64,000 nt of DNA, from positions 62,001 through 126,000 of the forward strand of contig CANMUI010000005.1 in assembly GCA_947501045.1 (NCBI GenBank). The letters are read 5' to 3'. The position numbers were made by a program, and so were the translations under genes. How positions within the stretch are numbered: the first letter of the stretch is position 1; the number at the start of each line of letters is the position of its first letter. The notes beneath the pieces were generated by a model. The model ran no database searches and was not told where the DNA came from. It saw only the letters and a list, made by a program, of their open reading frames with translations. This document shows positions 43,827-53,092 of the stretch, in pieces. This DNA is from an uncultured Psychrobacter sp. GTDB lineage: Bacteria > Pseudomonadota > Gammaproteobacteria > Pseudomonadales > Moraxellaceae.

Positions 43827-43868
43827 AAAAACCCCCTTAGCTGACGGCTAAAGGGGTTTTCTCTTTTT
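43827..43868. terminator. Terminator after ssrS
   Basis: AAAACCCCCTTAGC and GGCTAAAGGGGTTTT form a strong stem followed by a T-rich run. The other strand also ends in T residues, so it can serve fxsA too. Confidence 0.85.
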
Positions 43869-43968
43869 TATACCTTTATCATTATGCTTAATAGTGTTTA
43901 AGTCTGATAAGATGCTATTTAACAAGCACTTATTAATGCTTCTAAATTACTGCTGCTATAGTTATATG

Positions 43969-44574
43969 TTACTCATCGTTAGCAGATTTAGTAATTTTTT
44001 TAACGTCTTTTGGTACATTTTTAGCAGTACCATCAACGGTAGTATGTTGCTTAAAGACATCACCAAAAGGATTTTGCTGTTGACCAAACGGGTTTTGATT
44101 ATTCATCCCACCAAACGGATTTTGTCCGCTCATACCGCCTGCGCCGCCAAATGGACTTTGACCACCCATTTGTTTGGCCATCATCTCCATCATTTTTTGC
44201 TGATTATTCATCACATAATTGTTGGCCATGTTTTTAAGCTTCTTTTGGACGGGTGGCAAAACAACTAATAAAGCCAACAAATCACTGACAACTCCTGGAA
44301 TCAATAATAAAATGCCAGCGGCAGCCATAGCCACGCTTTTAAGCATAGTAGACTCTTGCGGACGCATAGCAGGATTCATCATTCCGCCTGCTTTCATTTG
44401 CTGAGCCATTGGATTTAGCGCAGACATACCCTTACGAATCAGTGATATACCAATAACCGCAGCGATAATGAACCAGAAAAAGACCCACCAACCACTCACA
44501 AACTGAGCGATTAGATACCACACCAACATCTCAATAATAAACCAAACAATGGCAATACCAACTATCTGACCCAT
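43969..44574 (-). CDS. fxsA: FxsA-family membrane protein
   Basis: 201 residues. The N-terminal half has the FxsA pattern of membrane segments (IVWFIIEMLVWYLIAQFVS, WWVFFWFIIAAVIGISLIRKG, GILLLIPGVVSDLLALLVVLPP). The C-terminal 80 residues are cytosolic, rich in Met, Gln, Asn and Gly, with repeated NPFG units. FxsA relieves exclusion of phage T7 by the F plasmid in E. coli; its normal role is unknown. AGGATGA precedes the ATG. Confidence 0.9.
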   Translation of the reverse strand: MGQIVGIAIVWFIIEMLVWYLIAQFVSGWWVFFWFIIAAVIGISLIRKGMSALNPMAQQMKAGGMMNPAMRPQESTMLKSVAMAAAGILLLIPGVVSDLLALLVVLPPVQKKLKNMANNYVMNNQQKMMEMMAKQMGGQSPFGGAGGMSGQNPFGGMNNQNPFGQQQNPFGDVFKQHTTVDGTAKNVPKDVKKITKSANDE

Positions 44575-44726
44575 AAAGTGTCATCCTGTAAATAAAATCT
44601 AAAAATAAAAAAGCGGCATAAATTAAAATGGTTAACTTATGCTATATATGGGGATGACTTGCTATACTATCAAACTTAGCGTTACTTTTTAAGCCAATTA
44701 ATAAGATAGAAATATTGTAGGAAATT

Positions 44727-45308
44727 ATGGCAATTATTATAGGTATTGATCCCGGCTCGCGTATGACGGGCTATGGAATCGTACAACAAACGGGTGACAA
44801 GCTAACTTTTATCGATGCAGGCACCATCCGTACCGATACCAAAGAGATGCCTGAACGCCTCAAACGTATTTTCAATGGCCTGACACGTATCACACAGTAT
44901 CATCTCAAGTACGCAGATGAACCTATTTATACAGCCATTGAGCAAGTATTTATGGCAGAAAATCCTGACTCAGCACTTAAGCTAGGACAAGCACGCGGTG
45001 CTGCGATTGCAGCAATGGTAGCTCTTGACTTAGAGGTATCAGAGTATACGGCACGACAAATAAAACAAGCCGTATGCGGTTACGGCGCTGCGGCGAAAGA
45101 GCAAGTGCAAGAGATGGTTTGCCGGATTTTAGGGCTTGATGTTGTACCGCAAGCGGACGCAGCTGACGGACTTGCCTGCGCTATCTGTCATGCGCACTCG
45201 AGCCACTCTATGAATAAGATATTACTTAATAGCTCTATGCGCGGGCGCGGTGCTTCTAAGAAAAAAGGACGTTGGCGTTTGACTGAAGAAGATTTGAGCA
45301 ATCTATAG
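44727..45308 (+). CDS. ruvC: Crossover junction endodeoxyribonuclease RuvC
   Basis: 193 residues. Acidic active-site residues are seen in IIGIDPGS (Asp7 region), YTAIEQVF (Glu) and PQADAADGLACAICH (Asp pair). The GRGASKK-rich C-terminal tail is basic. It cuts Holliday junctions symmetrically, working with RuvAB, whose genes are about 15 kb away rather than adjacent. GTAGGAAATT precedes the ATG. It is divergent from fxsA. Confidence 0.95.
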   Translation: MAIIIGIDPGSRMTGYGIVQQTGDKLTFIDAGTIRTDTKEMPERLKRIFNGLTRITQYHLKYADEPIYTAIEQVFMAENPDSALKLGQARGAAIAAMVALDLEVSEYTARQIKQAVCGYGAAAKEQVQEMVCRILGLDVVPQADAADGLACAICHAHSSHSMNKILLNSSMRGRGASKKKGRWRLTEEDLSNL

Positions 45309-45516
45309 CAGTTGAGATTAACACTTAGTTATAGTTAGTTTGAAATAAAATTAATACACTAATATTGTCGTGCTGCTGGGATAGTTTTTACTTGCATGCT
45401 GTGTCTACGCTGTTTCAATGCTGCGCAAAATATCTCCCAGTAACACTGTATGGGTTTTGAAATAACTCAACCCTATCTAAAGTATGCTATTAAACGCTTA
45501 ATCAGCAGCGGTACTT
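45309..45516. other. Spacer between ruvC and lipoprotein gene
   Basis: About 200 bases without a gene. It holds a segment similar to the one at 33300-33356. Confidence 0.4.
45372..45436. repeat. Dispersed-repeat-like segment, copy C
   Basis: CTGGGATAGTTTTTACTTGC, then GCTGTGTCTACGCTG and TTTCAATGCTGCGCAA, parallel to copies A and B. Confidence 0.4.
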
Positions 45517-46398
45517 TTAATCAGTCAGACTACTTTCGATAACCGTATCTAATACATAAGCATATTTTTCTGCTTTTGACCCTTTATCTGCACTACTAGC
45601 ATCAAGTTGATAACGTTGCAGACGTAGTACTTCATCATGTTTGCTGTCGTGCTGATAGCCATCAATACTGCCTGAGAACTCAGTCCAATTGCCTTCATTG
45701 ATTTTTATACCTTGATCATCATAAGTGATAGGTTTTACTTGCAGGCATGTCTGAGTATTGTTATTTATACAAGGCTTAGTCTCAGCACTTACCGCCCAGA
45801 ATATAGTTTTGCCTCTGCTATTATATTTGGCTTGCGCTGTCAGTTTGCCTCTCCATTCTAGGACAGCATCGTTAGTGGTTTGAGTAAGCATTGGCGATAT
45901 GCCTTCTACAAAGCTTAGTAGGCTCTCACCCTGCATAAGCTGATTCAAAGTATCTTCGGCCACATTTAGATCATCACATGACATTTTGGTACTCATACCA
46001 TTCTCAATTAACAAGGTATTTCCTTGTAGCTGATAGGCGGCGTTCACCATATTACATCCAACTGTATAGCTAACAGCGTTCTGTCCTTGATACTGACTAA
46101 AAGTTAAAGTAACTTGATCTGTGATGTCCGTAAGAGGTAGTAGCGGTTGTCTTTTATCATCGTTCGCTGCTACCAATGTCCAGTGATGACGAGTAAGATT
46201 ATCGATCATTTGTTCTTCAGCGCTTATACTTTGCTCGGTTATGTCATTGCTACTATTATCGGTGTCTACTACGTCATCAGTAGTTACATGTTTGAATTCG
46301 GTGCCACTAGCAGACGATATATTGTTGCAAGCACTCAGTGTTAAGGCTGTTACCATCATAGCTGGTAACAAAAGTATTTTAAGGTTTCGTTTCATCAT
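45517..46398 (-). CDS. META-domain (HslJ-like) lipoprotein with DUF4377-like C terminus
   Basis: About 293 residues. A lipoprotein signal (MMKRNLKILLLPAMMVTALTLSAC) ends at the acylated Cys. A META domain (about 65-175: LTRHHWTLVAAND, YTVGCNMVNAAYQLQG, MSTKMSCDDLN) is followed by a second beta-rich domain with TIFWAVSAETKPC and CLQVKPITYDDQG, like the DUF4377 partner found in HslJ-type proteins. It likely sits in the envelope; its function is unknown. The ATG at 46398 is chosen over a TTG at 46407. Confidence 0.85.
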   Translation of the reverse strand: MMKRNLKILLLPAMMVTALTLSACNNISSASGTEFKHVTTDDVVDTDNSSNDITEQSISAEEQMIDNLTRHHWTLVAANDDKRQPLLPLTDITDQVTLTFSQYQGQNAVSYTVGCNMVNAAYQLQGNTLLIENGMSTKMSCDDLNVAEDTLNQLMQGESLLSFVEGISPMLTQTTNDAVLEWRGKLTAQAKYNSRGKTIFWAVSAETKPCINNNTQTCLQVKPITYDDQGIKINEGNWTEFSGSIDGYQHDSKHDEVLRLQRYQLDASSADKGSKAEKYAYVLDTVIESSLTD

Positions 46399-46675
46399 TA
46401 TATTCAACGTATATTCTTGTCTTTTTAGTACTATTCGTCTTTTTAGTACTACTCTAAGATGTTATCTCAACGCTTTTATGATCATCAATTTAACAGTTTT
46501 ATATATATAAACTTCATCTATTTAGGTGATTTATTAGATAAATTAATAAATAATGCAGTAAAACTACACTATGAAGAACCAGCCATATTCACAGAACAAC
46601 ATTGCTATATTATTCTTCTTCTAGTTATATAATGTAACTGTTTATGTATTGATGTTTGCTTTACTCATTTTACAA
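46399..46675. other. AT-rich spacer, no gene seen
   Basis: About 280 bases upstream of the lipoprotein gene, presumably holding its promoter. CTTTTTAGTACTA occurs twice in tandem (about 46420 and 46438). Confidence 0.4.
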
Positions 46676-46717
46676 AAAAACAGAGGTAGCTGAAACTTAT
46701 CTCAGCTACCTCTGTTT
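46676..46717 (-). terminator. Terminator after GST gene
   Basis: CAGAGGTAGCTGA and its exact complement form a 13-bp stem with an 8-base loop; the minus strand continues with seven T. Confidence 0.9.
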
Positions 46718-46744
46718 CATCTTCTTACCTCACTACCCCTACTC

Positions 46745-47401
46745 TTACTGATTTATTGACTTAGCGCTAGCCATTTTTTTAATGCTGAAACGCTCATGCA
46801 TCATCTGGTAAAAACGCGCCAGATTGTCACCATGTTCAGTTGGATTGACCTTGAGCGCTTTGCCAAAATCCAATCCTAAATATAGAACAATATCAGCGAA
46901 GGTAAGATGATCGGTCACTAGATACTCGCGTCCCTCTAAAGCGGTTTCGAAATAAGGGAGTGCCTTAATAGCGCGGGCGATGGATTGATCTACAAATTCT
47001 GGTACCTGACTTACGCGCTCTGCCTTTGAGGGATGGCTATGCTGAAAAGCCAGCATCAGATTATAAAGCACCTCAAACTCAGCAATACGGCGCATAGAAC
47101 AAACTTGAGCACGCTGTACCACGTCATTGCCCATGACCGAACGCTCTCCATAAACCCGGTCAAGGTATTCACAAACTGCTTGCGAGTCATTAAGTACCGT
47201 ACCATCACCAAGCGTTAAAACGGGTACGGTTTGCATAGGATTTATTTTGGTAAATGACTCTGAAAACTGCTCTTTGGTTGCAAAATCAATATCAACAACC
47301 TCTAAATCATCTATATCGTCAACATCGATGCCTTTCGATGCCATTAAAATAAGCGCTTTACGTGGGTTGGGAGCCGTGCGGGTAACGTATAATTTTTTCA
47401 C
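46745..47401 (-). CDS. Glutathione S-transferase family protein
   Basis: 218 residues: an N-terminal thioredoxin-like domain (1-80) with the glutathione-binding TVPVLTLGDGTVLNDSQAVCEYLD, and an all-helical C-terminal domain with YLVTDHLTFADIVLY (N-capping box). The start is GTG at 47401 with AAGGA 7 bases upstream. It is likely cytoplasmic, conjugating glutathione to electrophiles or handling peroxides. The subclass is not certain. The 1-Cys peroxiredoxin gene lies upstream on the same strand with its own terminator. Confidence 0.9.
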   Translation of the reverse strand: MKKLYVTRTAPNPRKALILMASKGIDVDDIDDLEVVDIDFATKEQFSESFTKINPMQTVPVLTLGDGTVLNDSQAVCEYLDRVYGERSVMGNDVVQRAQVCSMRRIAEFEVLYNLMLAFQHSHPSKAERVSQVPEFVDQSIARAIKALPYFETALEGREYLVTDHLTFADIVLYLGLDFGKALKVNPTEHGDNLARFYQMMHERFSIKKMASAKSINQ

Positions 47402-47573
47402 AATAAATTCCTTTTAATTTGAGCGATGAATGAAATTACACCATACTGCTTATGGATATAAAGTTTATAGACGAAGAGCCCTTACTTAACTGAGATTATA
47501 AGTGTTTTAAGTAAAACCATCTACTCCCATTATCATAGCAAAACCCAACCTTCGCTTGTGATACGAATAGTAA

Positions 47574-47604
47574 AAAGTCCTATAACACTTAGTTATAGGA
47601 CTTA
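47574..47604 (-). terminator. Terminator after peroxiredoxin gene
   Basis: AAGTCCTATAAC-N5-GTTATAGGACTT, a perfect 12-bp stem followed by five T on the minus strand. Confidence 0.88.
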
Positions 47605-47634
47605 GTTTATTTAACTATTCATCGCGGGTGTAGC

Positions 47635-48273
47635 TTATTTATTCGGTGCTGGCGTAGTGCGTAAATATGGCTTAATCTCAGTATGACCCTTAGGATAATT
47701 GGCTGCGATGTCTTCGTTTTTGACACTAGGCGGAATGATCACATCATCGCCTTCTTGCCAATCAACAGGGGTAGCCACGTTATAGTCATCAGACAATTGT
47801 AATGCATCGATTACGCGAACGATCTCATTAAAGTTACGGCCACAGCTGGCAGGATAAGTCAGCGTTAAGCGTACCTTTTTGTTGGGATCAATAATAAATA
47901 CACTTCTTACTGTCGCGGTATCATCAGCATTGGGATGAATCATGTCATAAAGATCAGCGACTTTGCGATCGGAGTCCGCAATAATTGGAAAGTTGACAGC
48001 ACTGCCTTGCGTCTCTTCGATATCTTTTGCCCAGCCTTTATGATCGTCCAAACCATCAACCGAGAGCGCGATAGGTTTGACGTTACGCTTTTGAAACTCG
48101 CCTCCTAATGCGGCGGTGCGCCCGAGCTCGGTGGTACATACAGGCGTATAATCGGCAGGATGCGAGAATAAAACAATCCAGCTGTCCCCTGCCCAATCAT
48201 AAAAGTTGATATCGCCTTCGGTGGTGCTTGCGTCAAAATTTGGCGCGGTATCACCTAATCGTAAATGTGCCAT
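47635..48273 (-). CDS. 1-Cys peroxiredoxin (Prx6 type)
   Basis: 212 residues. The peroxidatic Cys46 lies in SHPADYTPVCTTELG. The extended C-terminal domain (VDWQEGDDVIIPPSVKNED) is typical of the Prx6 group, which lacks a resolving Cys in the usual place. It reduces peroxides in the cytoplasm, probably with glutathione and a GST as helpers; a GST gene is next door, which fits. AAGGAG precedes the ATG. Confidence 0.93.
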   Translation of the reverse strand: MAHLRLGDTAPNFDASTTEGDINFYDWAGDSWIVLFSHPADYTPVCTTELGRTAALGGEFQKRNVKPIALSVDGLDDHKGWAKDIEETQGSAVNFPIIADSDRKVADLYDMIHPNADDTATVRSVFIIDPNKKVRLTLTYPASCGRNFNEIVRVIDALQLSDDYNVATPVDWQEGDDVIIPPSVKNEDIAANYPKGHTEIKPYLRTTPAPNK

Positions 48274-48415
48274 ACTTGGCTCCTTAATTATTAGTAAGTT
48301 TTGAGTAAAAATCCTATTTTATCTTATCAAACTGGTTATGAATGTCTTGTGACCGATTGTAATGCTGTTATTCCGTTTAGGATTAAGAAAATGCATTCAA
48401 TAGTAGCCTTTTAAA

Positions 48416-49171
48416 CTAAACCACCATTCCTATGTCCCATAAGCAAAACGCGCCAAACTTACCACGTTTAGTAACACCGCCTGCCATAGTGCCAGCCTCA
48501 GTCAACACCAGCTCGCCGTCTTTTTCTTCTAAATAACCTGCCGCAACCAATTTATCGTTTAATTCTTGCGTTTTAAACCCAAGCTCTTTAGCTAGCTTCG
48601 CGGTGGTGAGTTTAGAGTAGTTTGGCATTGCCTCTATCGATTTAGAGATACTATTGGGCGTTGTTTCTACTGGCTTATCAGCTTTGGTCTGACTATTAAG
48701 ATCAGCTTTATTATTAATATCGTTTACTTTTTCAAGTGACATACGCACTTCATCGCTGATACGAATAATGCGCTGCGCCTCCTCATAAGTATCAGCATAG
48801 AGTTTAGAATCTTCGTTACGATAGATAAGTACGCCCATCTCATTATTATTAACTTGGCTAAACTCATATAGATTTAAGCTAGTAATAATGCACTCGTTTT
48901 CATTCAAATAACATTTGGCATGCAGGTTTTTACAAAAACTGGTACGAATAAAGGTCAAGTTCTTTAGCCAATTAATCTCCTCTGGTTGCAAGTCGTTTTT
49001 GCCATAAACAATGCGAATATCTATTTTGAGTCGATTACGGTCCTCTAATAGCTCTTTGATGCGCTCGTTTAATTTTAGATAAGGACTGATAATAATTAGC
49101 CGATCAGATGCATTTTTAATCAATTCTTCTAAATGGTAAGTAGTACCACTGGTGTTCAAAAATTTTGCCAT
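48416..49171 (-). CDS. PLD-like nuclease-fold protein with C-terminal winged-helix-like region
   Basis: About 251 residues. The N-terminal half has a single phospholipase-D HxK motif, NLHAKCYLNENECIITSLNLYEF, so a dimer would be needed for a full site. A polar linker (about 150-185) joins a C-terminal region (KLTTAKLAKELGFKTQELNDKLVAAGYLE) that looks like a winged helix. The ATG at 49171 has GAGGATG before it. A longer frame to 49228 runs into the terminator of the neighbouring gene and is rejected. It may act on nucleic acid; the substrate is unknown. Confidence 0.8.
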   Translation of the reverse strand: MAKFLNTSGTTYHLEELIKNASDRLIIISPYLKLNERIKELLEDRNRLKIDIRIVYGKNDLQPEEINWLKNLTFIRTSFCKNLHAKCYLNENECIITSLNLYEFSQVNNNEMGVLIYRNEDSKLYADTYEEAQRIIRISDEVRMSLEKVNDINNKADLNSQTKADKPVETTPNSISKSIEAMPNYSKLTTAKLAKELGFKTQELNDKLVAAGYLEEKDGELVLTEAGTMAGGVTKRGKFGAFCLWDIGMVV

Positions 49172-49216
49172 AATTACATCCTCAAGATTCACTGATAAAA
49201 ACTTACAATGGTTTAC

Positions 49217-49250
49217 AAAAAAACCCATCTCTAGCGTACTAGAAATGGGC
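49217..49250 (-). terminator. Terminator after patatin gene
   Basis: CCCATCTCTAG and CTAGAAATGGG pair with one mismatch and a 4-base loop; the minus strand ends in seven T. Confidence 0.85.
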
Positions 49251-49326
49251 AGGTTTGCAAACTACTATTGTTGAATTTAATAATAGTAATAATTTAGTAT
49301 TAGGGCTTTAGATTTTTACCATTCAT

Positions 49327-50343
49327 TTATGAAAATTCGCGACGCAAATCGAGAGTGGAATCCTTGCCTAAATTTTCATAGTGCTCATCAAGAAAAGCTT
49401 TCGCTGACGCGCGACCAATATCACGCAAATGGGTTAAAAACGCCCATTCAGAATTTATTTTACTGGACGCTGATAGCGGGTTAATTTGTTCAGTGGCTTC
49501 GATACGGTGCACGAGTACTTCTGTGTAACGCTCTCTATCGAGCTTTCCTTCCTGTAGTTGACGGGTTACAAAGTCAATAGCTCGCAGCTCTCTGAGCAAA
49601 GAGGAATTAAATGAGATCTCATTAATGCGATTTTGTATCTCCTGCGCACTTCTCGGGGTCTCGGCGCGCTCAACTGGATTAATTTGTACGATGACAATAT
49701 CTTTGGACTTGGTGGTTTGAAACAAGGGATACAAAGGTGGATTACCAACATAACCGCCGTCCCAATAGGGTACGCCATCAATTTCAACGGCTTGAAAATA
49801 GGAGGGCAGACACGCTGAGGCTAGCAGCATATCTGCGGTCAGCTCTTCACGGTTAAATATTTTTATTTTACCCGTATGTACGTTGGTTGCTGCCACGAAT
49901 AACTGTAACATACTGCACGCTCTGACTTTGTCAAAGTCAATGGTAGAGTCGACTAAATCAAGCAGGGGATTAATGTTTAGCGGATTGGTGTTGTAAGGGG
50001 AGGCCACTCGAGTAAATAGATCGTACATAAGGTAAGTCGGTGAGTTGTCCAAATCCCATTTACCTGTCAAGATATCTAAAGGGCTGCGTTTAATAGGACT
50101 GAGCCTACCCATATAAGCCACTTGGCGCCAAAACGTTTCAAGCGATTCGCGCGCGCCATCTGCGCCGCCCTCCATATAGCCTTGTGCTAATACTGCTGCA
50201 TTCATAGCACCGGCGCTCGTGCCTGAAATACCTTCTACACTAACCCGACCATCTTCCATAAGATAATCAAGCACGCCCCATGTAAAGGCACCGTGCGAAC
50301 CGCCGCCCTGTAAGGCTAAATTGATTGACTTTTTTTTAACCAT
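49327..50343 (-). CDS. Patatin-like phospholipase
   Basis: 338 residues. The patatin motifs are all visible: the oxyanion loop GGGSHGAF, the nucleophile Ser in GTSAG, and the catalytic Asp in DGGYVGNPP. It is a soluble serine hydrolase with a Ser-Asp dyad acting on acyl lipids. There is no signal peptide. It may be involved in membrane lipid turnover or, in some bacteria, secreted by type III or type VI systems; no such genes are near. A terminator separates it from the PLD-like gene. Confidence 0.9.
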   Translation of the reverse strand: MVKKKSINLALQGGGSHGAFTWGVLDYLMEDGRVSVEGISGTSAGAMNAAVLAQGYMEGGADGARESLETFWRQVAYMGRLSPIKRSPLDILTGKWDLDNSPTYLMYDLFTRVASPYNTNPLNINPLLDLVDSTIDFDKVRACSMLQLFVAATNVHTGKIKIFNREELTADMLLASACLPSYFQAVEIDGVPYWDGGYVGNPPLYPLFQTTKSKDIVIVQINPVERAETPRSAQEIQNRINEISFNSSLLRELRAIDFVTRQLQEGKLDRERYTEVLVHRIEATEQINPLSASSKINSEWAFLTHLRDIGRASAKAFLDEHYENLGKDSTLDLRREFS

Positions 50344-50457
50344 AATCTCTTTACTCTTCTTTAAATTGATCCTTGGGTTTACTTACCTTTATCGATAGAT
50401 AAAATTGAACCGAGAGATAAAAATGACCAATAATTTATCGTTGCGCTTTGGCATGTC

Positions 50458-52197
50458 TTAAGCTGGCTTATAACTATCACGTAAGCTTACAATTTGATTA
50501 AAGACGGGCTTATCAGTCGTATGATCCTCACTATCTGTTATAAAGTAGCCTTCACGCTCAAACTGAAAGCGAGTACCCGCCTCCGCTTCGGCAAGTGACG
50601 GCTCAACTACCGCATCAAGCACCGTTAGTGAATTAGGGTTAAGCGCGTCGTGGACATCGCTGACACTACTGGGGTCTTCTACGCTAAATAACTGCTCATA
50701 TAAACGTACGGTTGCAGGTACGCCTCGGCTTGCTGACACCCAATGGATGACGCCTTTGACTTTGCGTCCTTCAGGGTTTTTACCCAAGGTCGTAGGATCA
50801 ATAGTGGCTTTGAGCTCAACAACGTTGCCACTCTCATCAGTAATATGCTCAGTAACCGCTAGCACATAGGTATTGCGCAGACGAATCTCAGGTTTCTCTG
50901 GTGATAAGCGCTTATAACCTGCTGGCGGCTCTATCTCATAATCGCCTTGATCGATATAAAGGGTTTTGGTAAAAGGAATTTCACGCGCGCCCATATCGAC
51001 GTTTGGATGCTTAGGCTGCGTAAGCCAAAGGGTTTGCGTGTCTGCGTCCCAGCGAGCTTCAACGCTATCCGCCTTTTGCGTCTCCCATTGACTTAATACT
51101 TCATCAAAGTTAGTAATCGTCACTTTAAGTGGTTTGAGCACTGCCATACCGCGCGCGGTGGTATCATCAAGCGATTGACGAATGCTAAACTCCAGTAGGC
51201 GCATATCAGTGACCCCGTCGGCTTTTGATACTCCAACGCGTTCGCTAAAGTCACGTAAGCCTTCTGGCGTATAGCCGCGGCGACGCATGCCAGCGATAGT
51301 GGGCATACGTGGATCGTCCCAGCCCTCAACGATACCTTCATCGACTAATTGCTTCAGCTTACGCTTACTGGTCAAAGTATGGTCGACGTTTAAGCGACTA
51401 AACTCGTACTGATGCGGCGGCTTATCAAAGCCGATCTTATCGACCACCCAATTATAAAAGGGGCGATGATCTTCGAATTCTAGTGTACACAATGAGTGGG
51501 TAATGCCTTCGATAGCATCTGACAACGGATGGGCAAAATCATACATTGGATAGATGCACCATTTATCACCAGTCTGATGATGCTCTTGATGCATAACTCG
51601 ATAAATAATAGGATCGCGCATATTCATATTTGGACTGGTCATATCAATCTTGGCACGCAAAACAGCTTCGCCGTCTTGATACTTACCGTCTTTCATATCC
51701 ATAAAACGCTTTAGGTTGTCCTCCACGCTCGCCTCGCGCTGCGGTGATGGCGTACCTGGCTCATTAAACGAGCCTCGGTTATCGCGAATCTGCTCGGGGG
51801 TTTGCAGATCAACATAAGCATCGCCCTGCTCAATGAGCTGCACCGCCCATGCATAAAGTTGATCAAAATAACTAGACGCATGCAGCGCCTCACCTGCCCA
51901 TTCAAAACCCAGCCACTGCACGTCGTTCTTTATATTATCAATGTAGTCTTGCTTTTCAGCGGTTGGATTGGTGTCGTCATAACGCAGATGACACAGACCA
52001 TCAAACTCTTCAGCCACGCCAAAATTTAGGCAGATAGATTTAACATGACCTAAATGCAAGTAACCATTGGGCTCAGGCGGAAAACGGGTAACGATTTGCT
52101 CGTACTTTTGCGCTTTAATATCGCTGCGTATGATGTTACGAATAAAGTCGTTTTTTGGCTCGTCTTTTTGTATGGTGCTCTTTGCGTGCTCACTCAT
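50458..52197 (-). CDS. glnS: Glutaminyl-tRNA synthetase
   Basis: 579 residues, class I synthetase. The HIGH-type motif is PPEPNGYLHLGHVKS and the KMSKS-type motif is LTSKRKLKQL. The catalytic core (about 30-350) is followed by the two beta-barrel anticodon-binding domains. It charges tRNA-Gln with glutamine. AGGAG lies before the ATG. It is divergent from the cyclophilin gene. Confidence 0.97.
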   Translation of the reverse strand: MSEHAKSTIQKDEPKNDFIRNIIRSDIKAQKYEQIVTRFPPEPNGYLHLGHVKSICLNFGVAEEFDGLCHLRYDDTNPTAEKQDYIDNIKNDVQWLGFEWAGEALHASSYFDQLYAWAVQLIEQGDAYVDLQTPEQIRDNRGSFNEPGTPSPQREASVEDNLKRFMDMKDGKYQDGEAVLRAKIDMTSPNMNMRDPIIYRVMHQEHHQTGDKWCIYPMYDFAHPLSDAIEGITHSLCTLEFEDHRPFYNWVVDKIGFDKPPHQYEFSRLNVDHTLTSKRKLKQLVDEGIVEGWDDPRMPTIAGMRRRGYTPEGLRDFSERVGVSKADGVTDMRLLEFSIRQSLDDTTARGMAVLKPLKVTITNFDEVLSQWETQKADSVEARWDADTQTLWLTQPKHPNVDMGAREIPFTKTLYIDQGDYEIEPPAGYKRLSPEKPEIRLRNTYVLAVTEHITDESGNVVELKATIDPTTLGKNPEGRKVKGVIHWVSASRGVPATVRLYEQLFSVEDPSSVSDVHDALNPNSLTVLDAVVEPSLAEAEAGTRFQFEREGYFITDSEDHTTDKPVFNQIVSLRDSYKPA

Positions 52198-52410
52198 GTA
52201 GCGTTGCTCCTAAGCGATGTATATAGTAGATATAATTTAGAATTGAAATACAGCATCTAAAGGTTGTTATAAAAAAGAATGGCGTTATTCTATCAGCTTT
52301 TACAAAGCCATTAACAGCCTGATACATGACATATGACAAAAAAGCCGTTAGACTGGCATCTAAACTGGCGTCTGAATTAGGATTGCCTCTTAGAACCACA
52401 AGGAATATCT

Positions 52411-53061
52411 ATGCATGCCGTCAAAACATTCGGGCTTGCCAGCTTATTTGCCCCTTTATTTATACTAGGTTGTACCAGTACTAATAATACGATCCCTACG
52501 GACACTCAGCCCAATTCACTTTCCAATGTAAACACTCAGGAGACAACAATGAGCAACATGCCAGTAGTACAGTTAGAGACTTCAATGGGTAATATCACTA
52601 TTGAACTCAACGAAGAAAAAGCGCCAAAAACGGTCGAAAACTTTTTAAACTATGTCAAATCAGGTCACTATGAAGGTACGATTTTTCATCGCGTCATTGA
52701 TGGCTTTATGATTCAAGGCGGCGGTATGGACGCTGAGATGAATGAGAAAAAAACCAATGCCCCGATTGAAAACGAAGCGGACAACGATCTAAAAAATGAT
52801 AAAGGCACGATCGCCATGGCGCGTACCCAAGATCCACATTCAGCGACTAGCCAGTTTTTTATTAACGTTAAAGACAACGACTTTTTAAATCACAGCGGTA
52901 AAAATGCACAAGGCTGGGGCTATACCGTCTTTGGTAAAGTCACTAGCGGTATGGATGTCATTGAAAAAATGCGCGGCGTACCAACGGGTCGTTTCGGTAT
53001 GCATGCTGATGTACCAAAAGAGCCGATCACTATTCAATCAGCGAAAATTGTATCTCAGTAA
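52411..53061 (+). CDS. Cyclophilin-type peptidyl-prolyl isomerase, two possible starts
   Basis: 216 residues from 52411. The cyclophilin domain (about 50-215) has IFHRVIDGFMIQGGG, ATSQFFINVKDND and a VFGKVTSGMDVI segment. The first start (AAGGA before it) yields a lipoprotein signal, MHAVKTFGLASLFAPLFILGC, placing it in the envelope. A second ATG at 52549 (Met47) has an ideal AGGAG 6 bases upstream and would give a cytoplasmic enzyme beginning MSNMPVVQLETSMGN. Both may be used. It catalyses proline isomerisation during folding. lpxH follows. Confidence 0.93.
   Translation: MHAVKTFGLASLFAPLFILGCTSTNNTIPTDTQPNSLSNVNTQETTMSNMPVVQLETSMGNITIELNEEKAPKTVENFLNYVKSGHYEGTIFHRVIDGFMIQGGGMDAEMNEKKTNAPIENEADNDLKNDKGTIAMARTQDPHSATSQFFINVKDNDFLNHSGKNAQGWGYTVFGKVTSGMDVIEKMRGVPTGRFGMHADVPKEPITIQSAKIVSQ
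52538..52551 (+). promoter_or_regulatory. Internal ribosome binding site and start in the cyclophilin gene
   Basis: AGGAG (52538-52542), six bases, ATG (52549-52551). It is in frame with the upstream start and sits exactly before the conserved cyclophilin domain. Confidence 0.6.
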
Positions 53062-53092
53062 ATGATGTATTGCTTAATTAGGATATCGATAA

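Noticed and set aside
43626..43844. 72-codon frame
   Set aside because: The interval is explained by 6S RNA and its terminator, with no ribosome site.
49172..49228. Extended N terminus of the PLD-like protein
   Set aside because: It overlaps the terminator of the patatin gene; the ATG at 49171 has a strong ribosome site.
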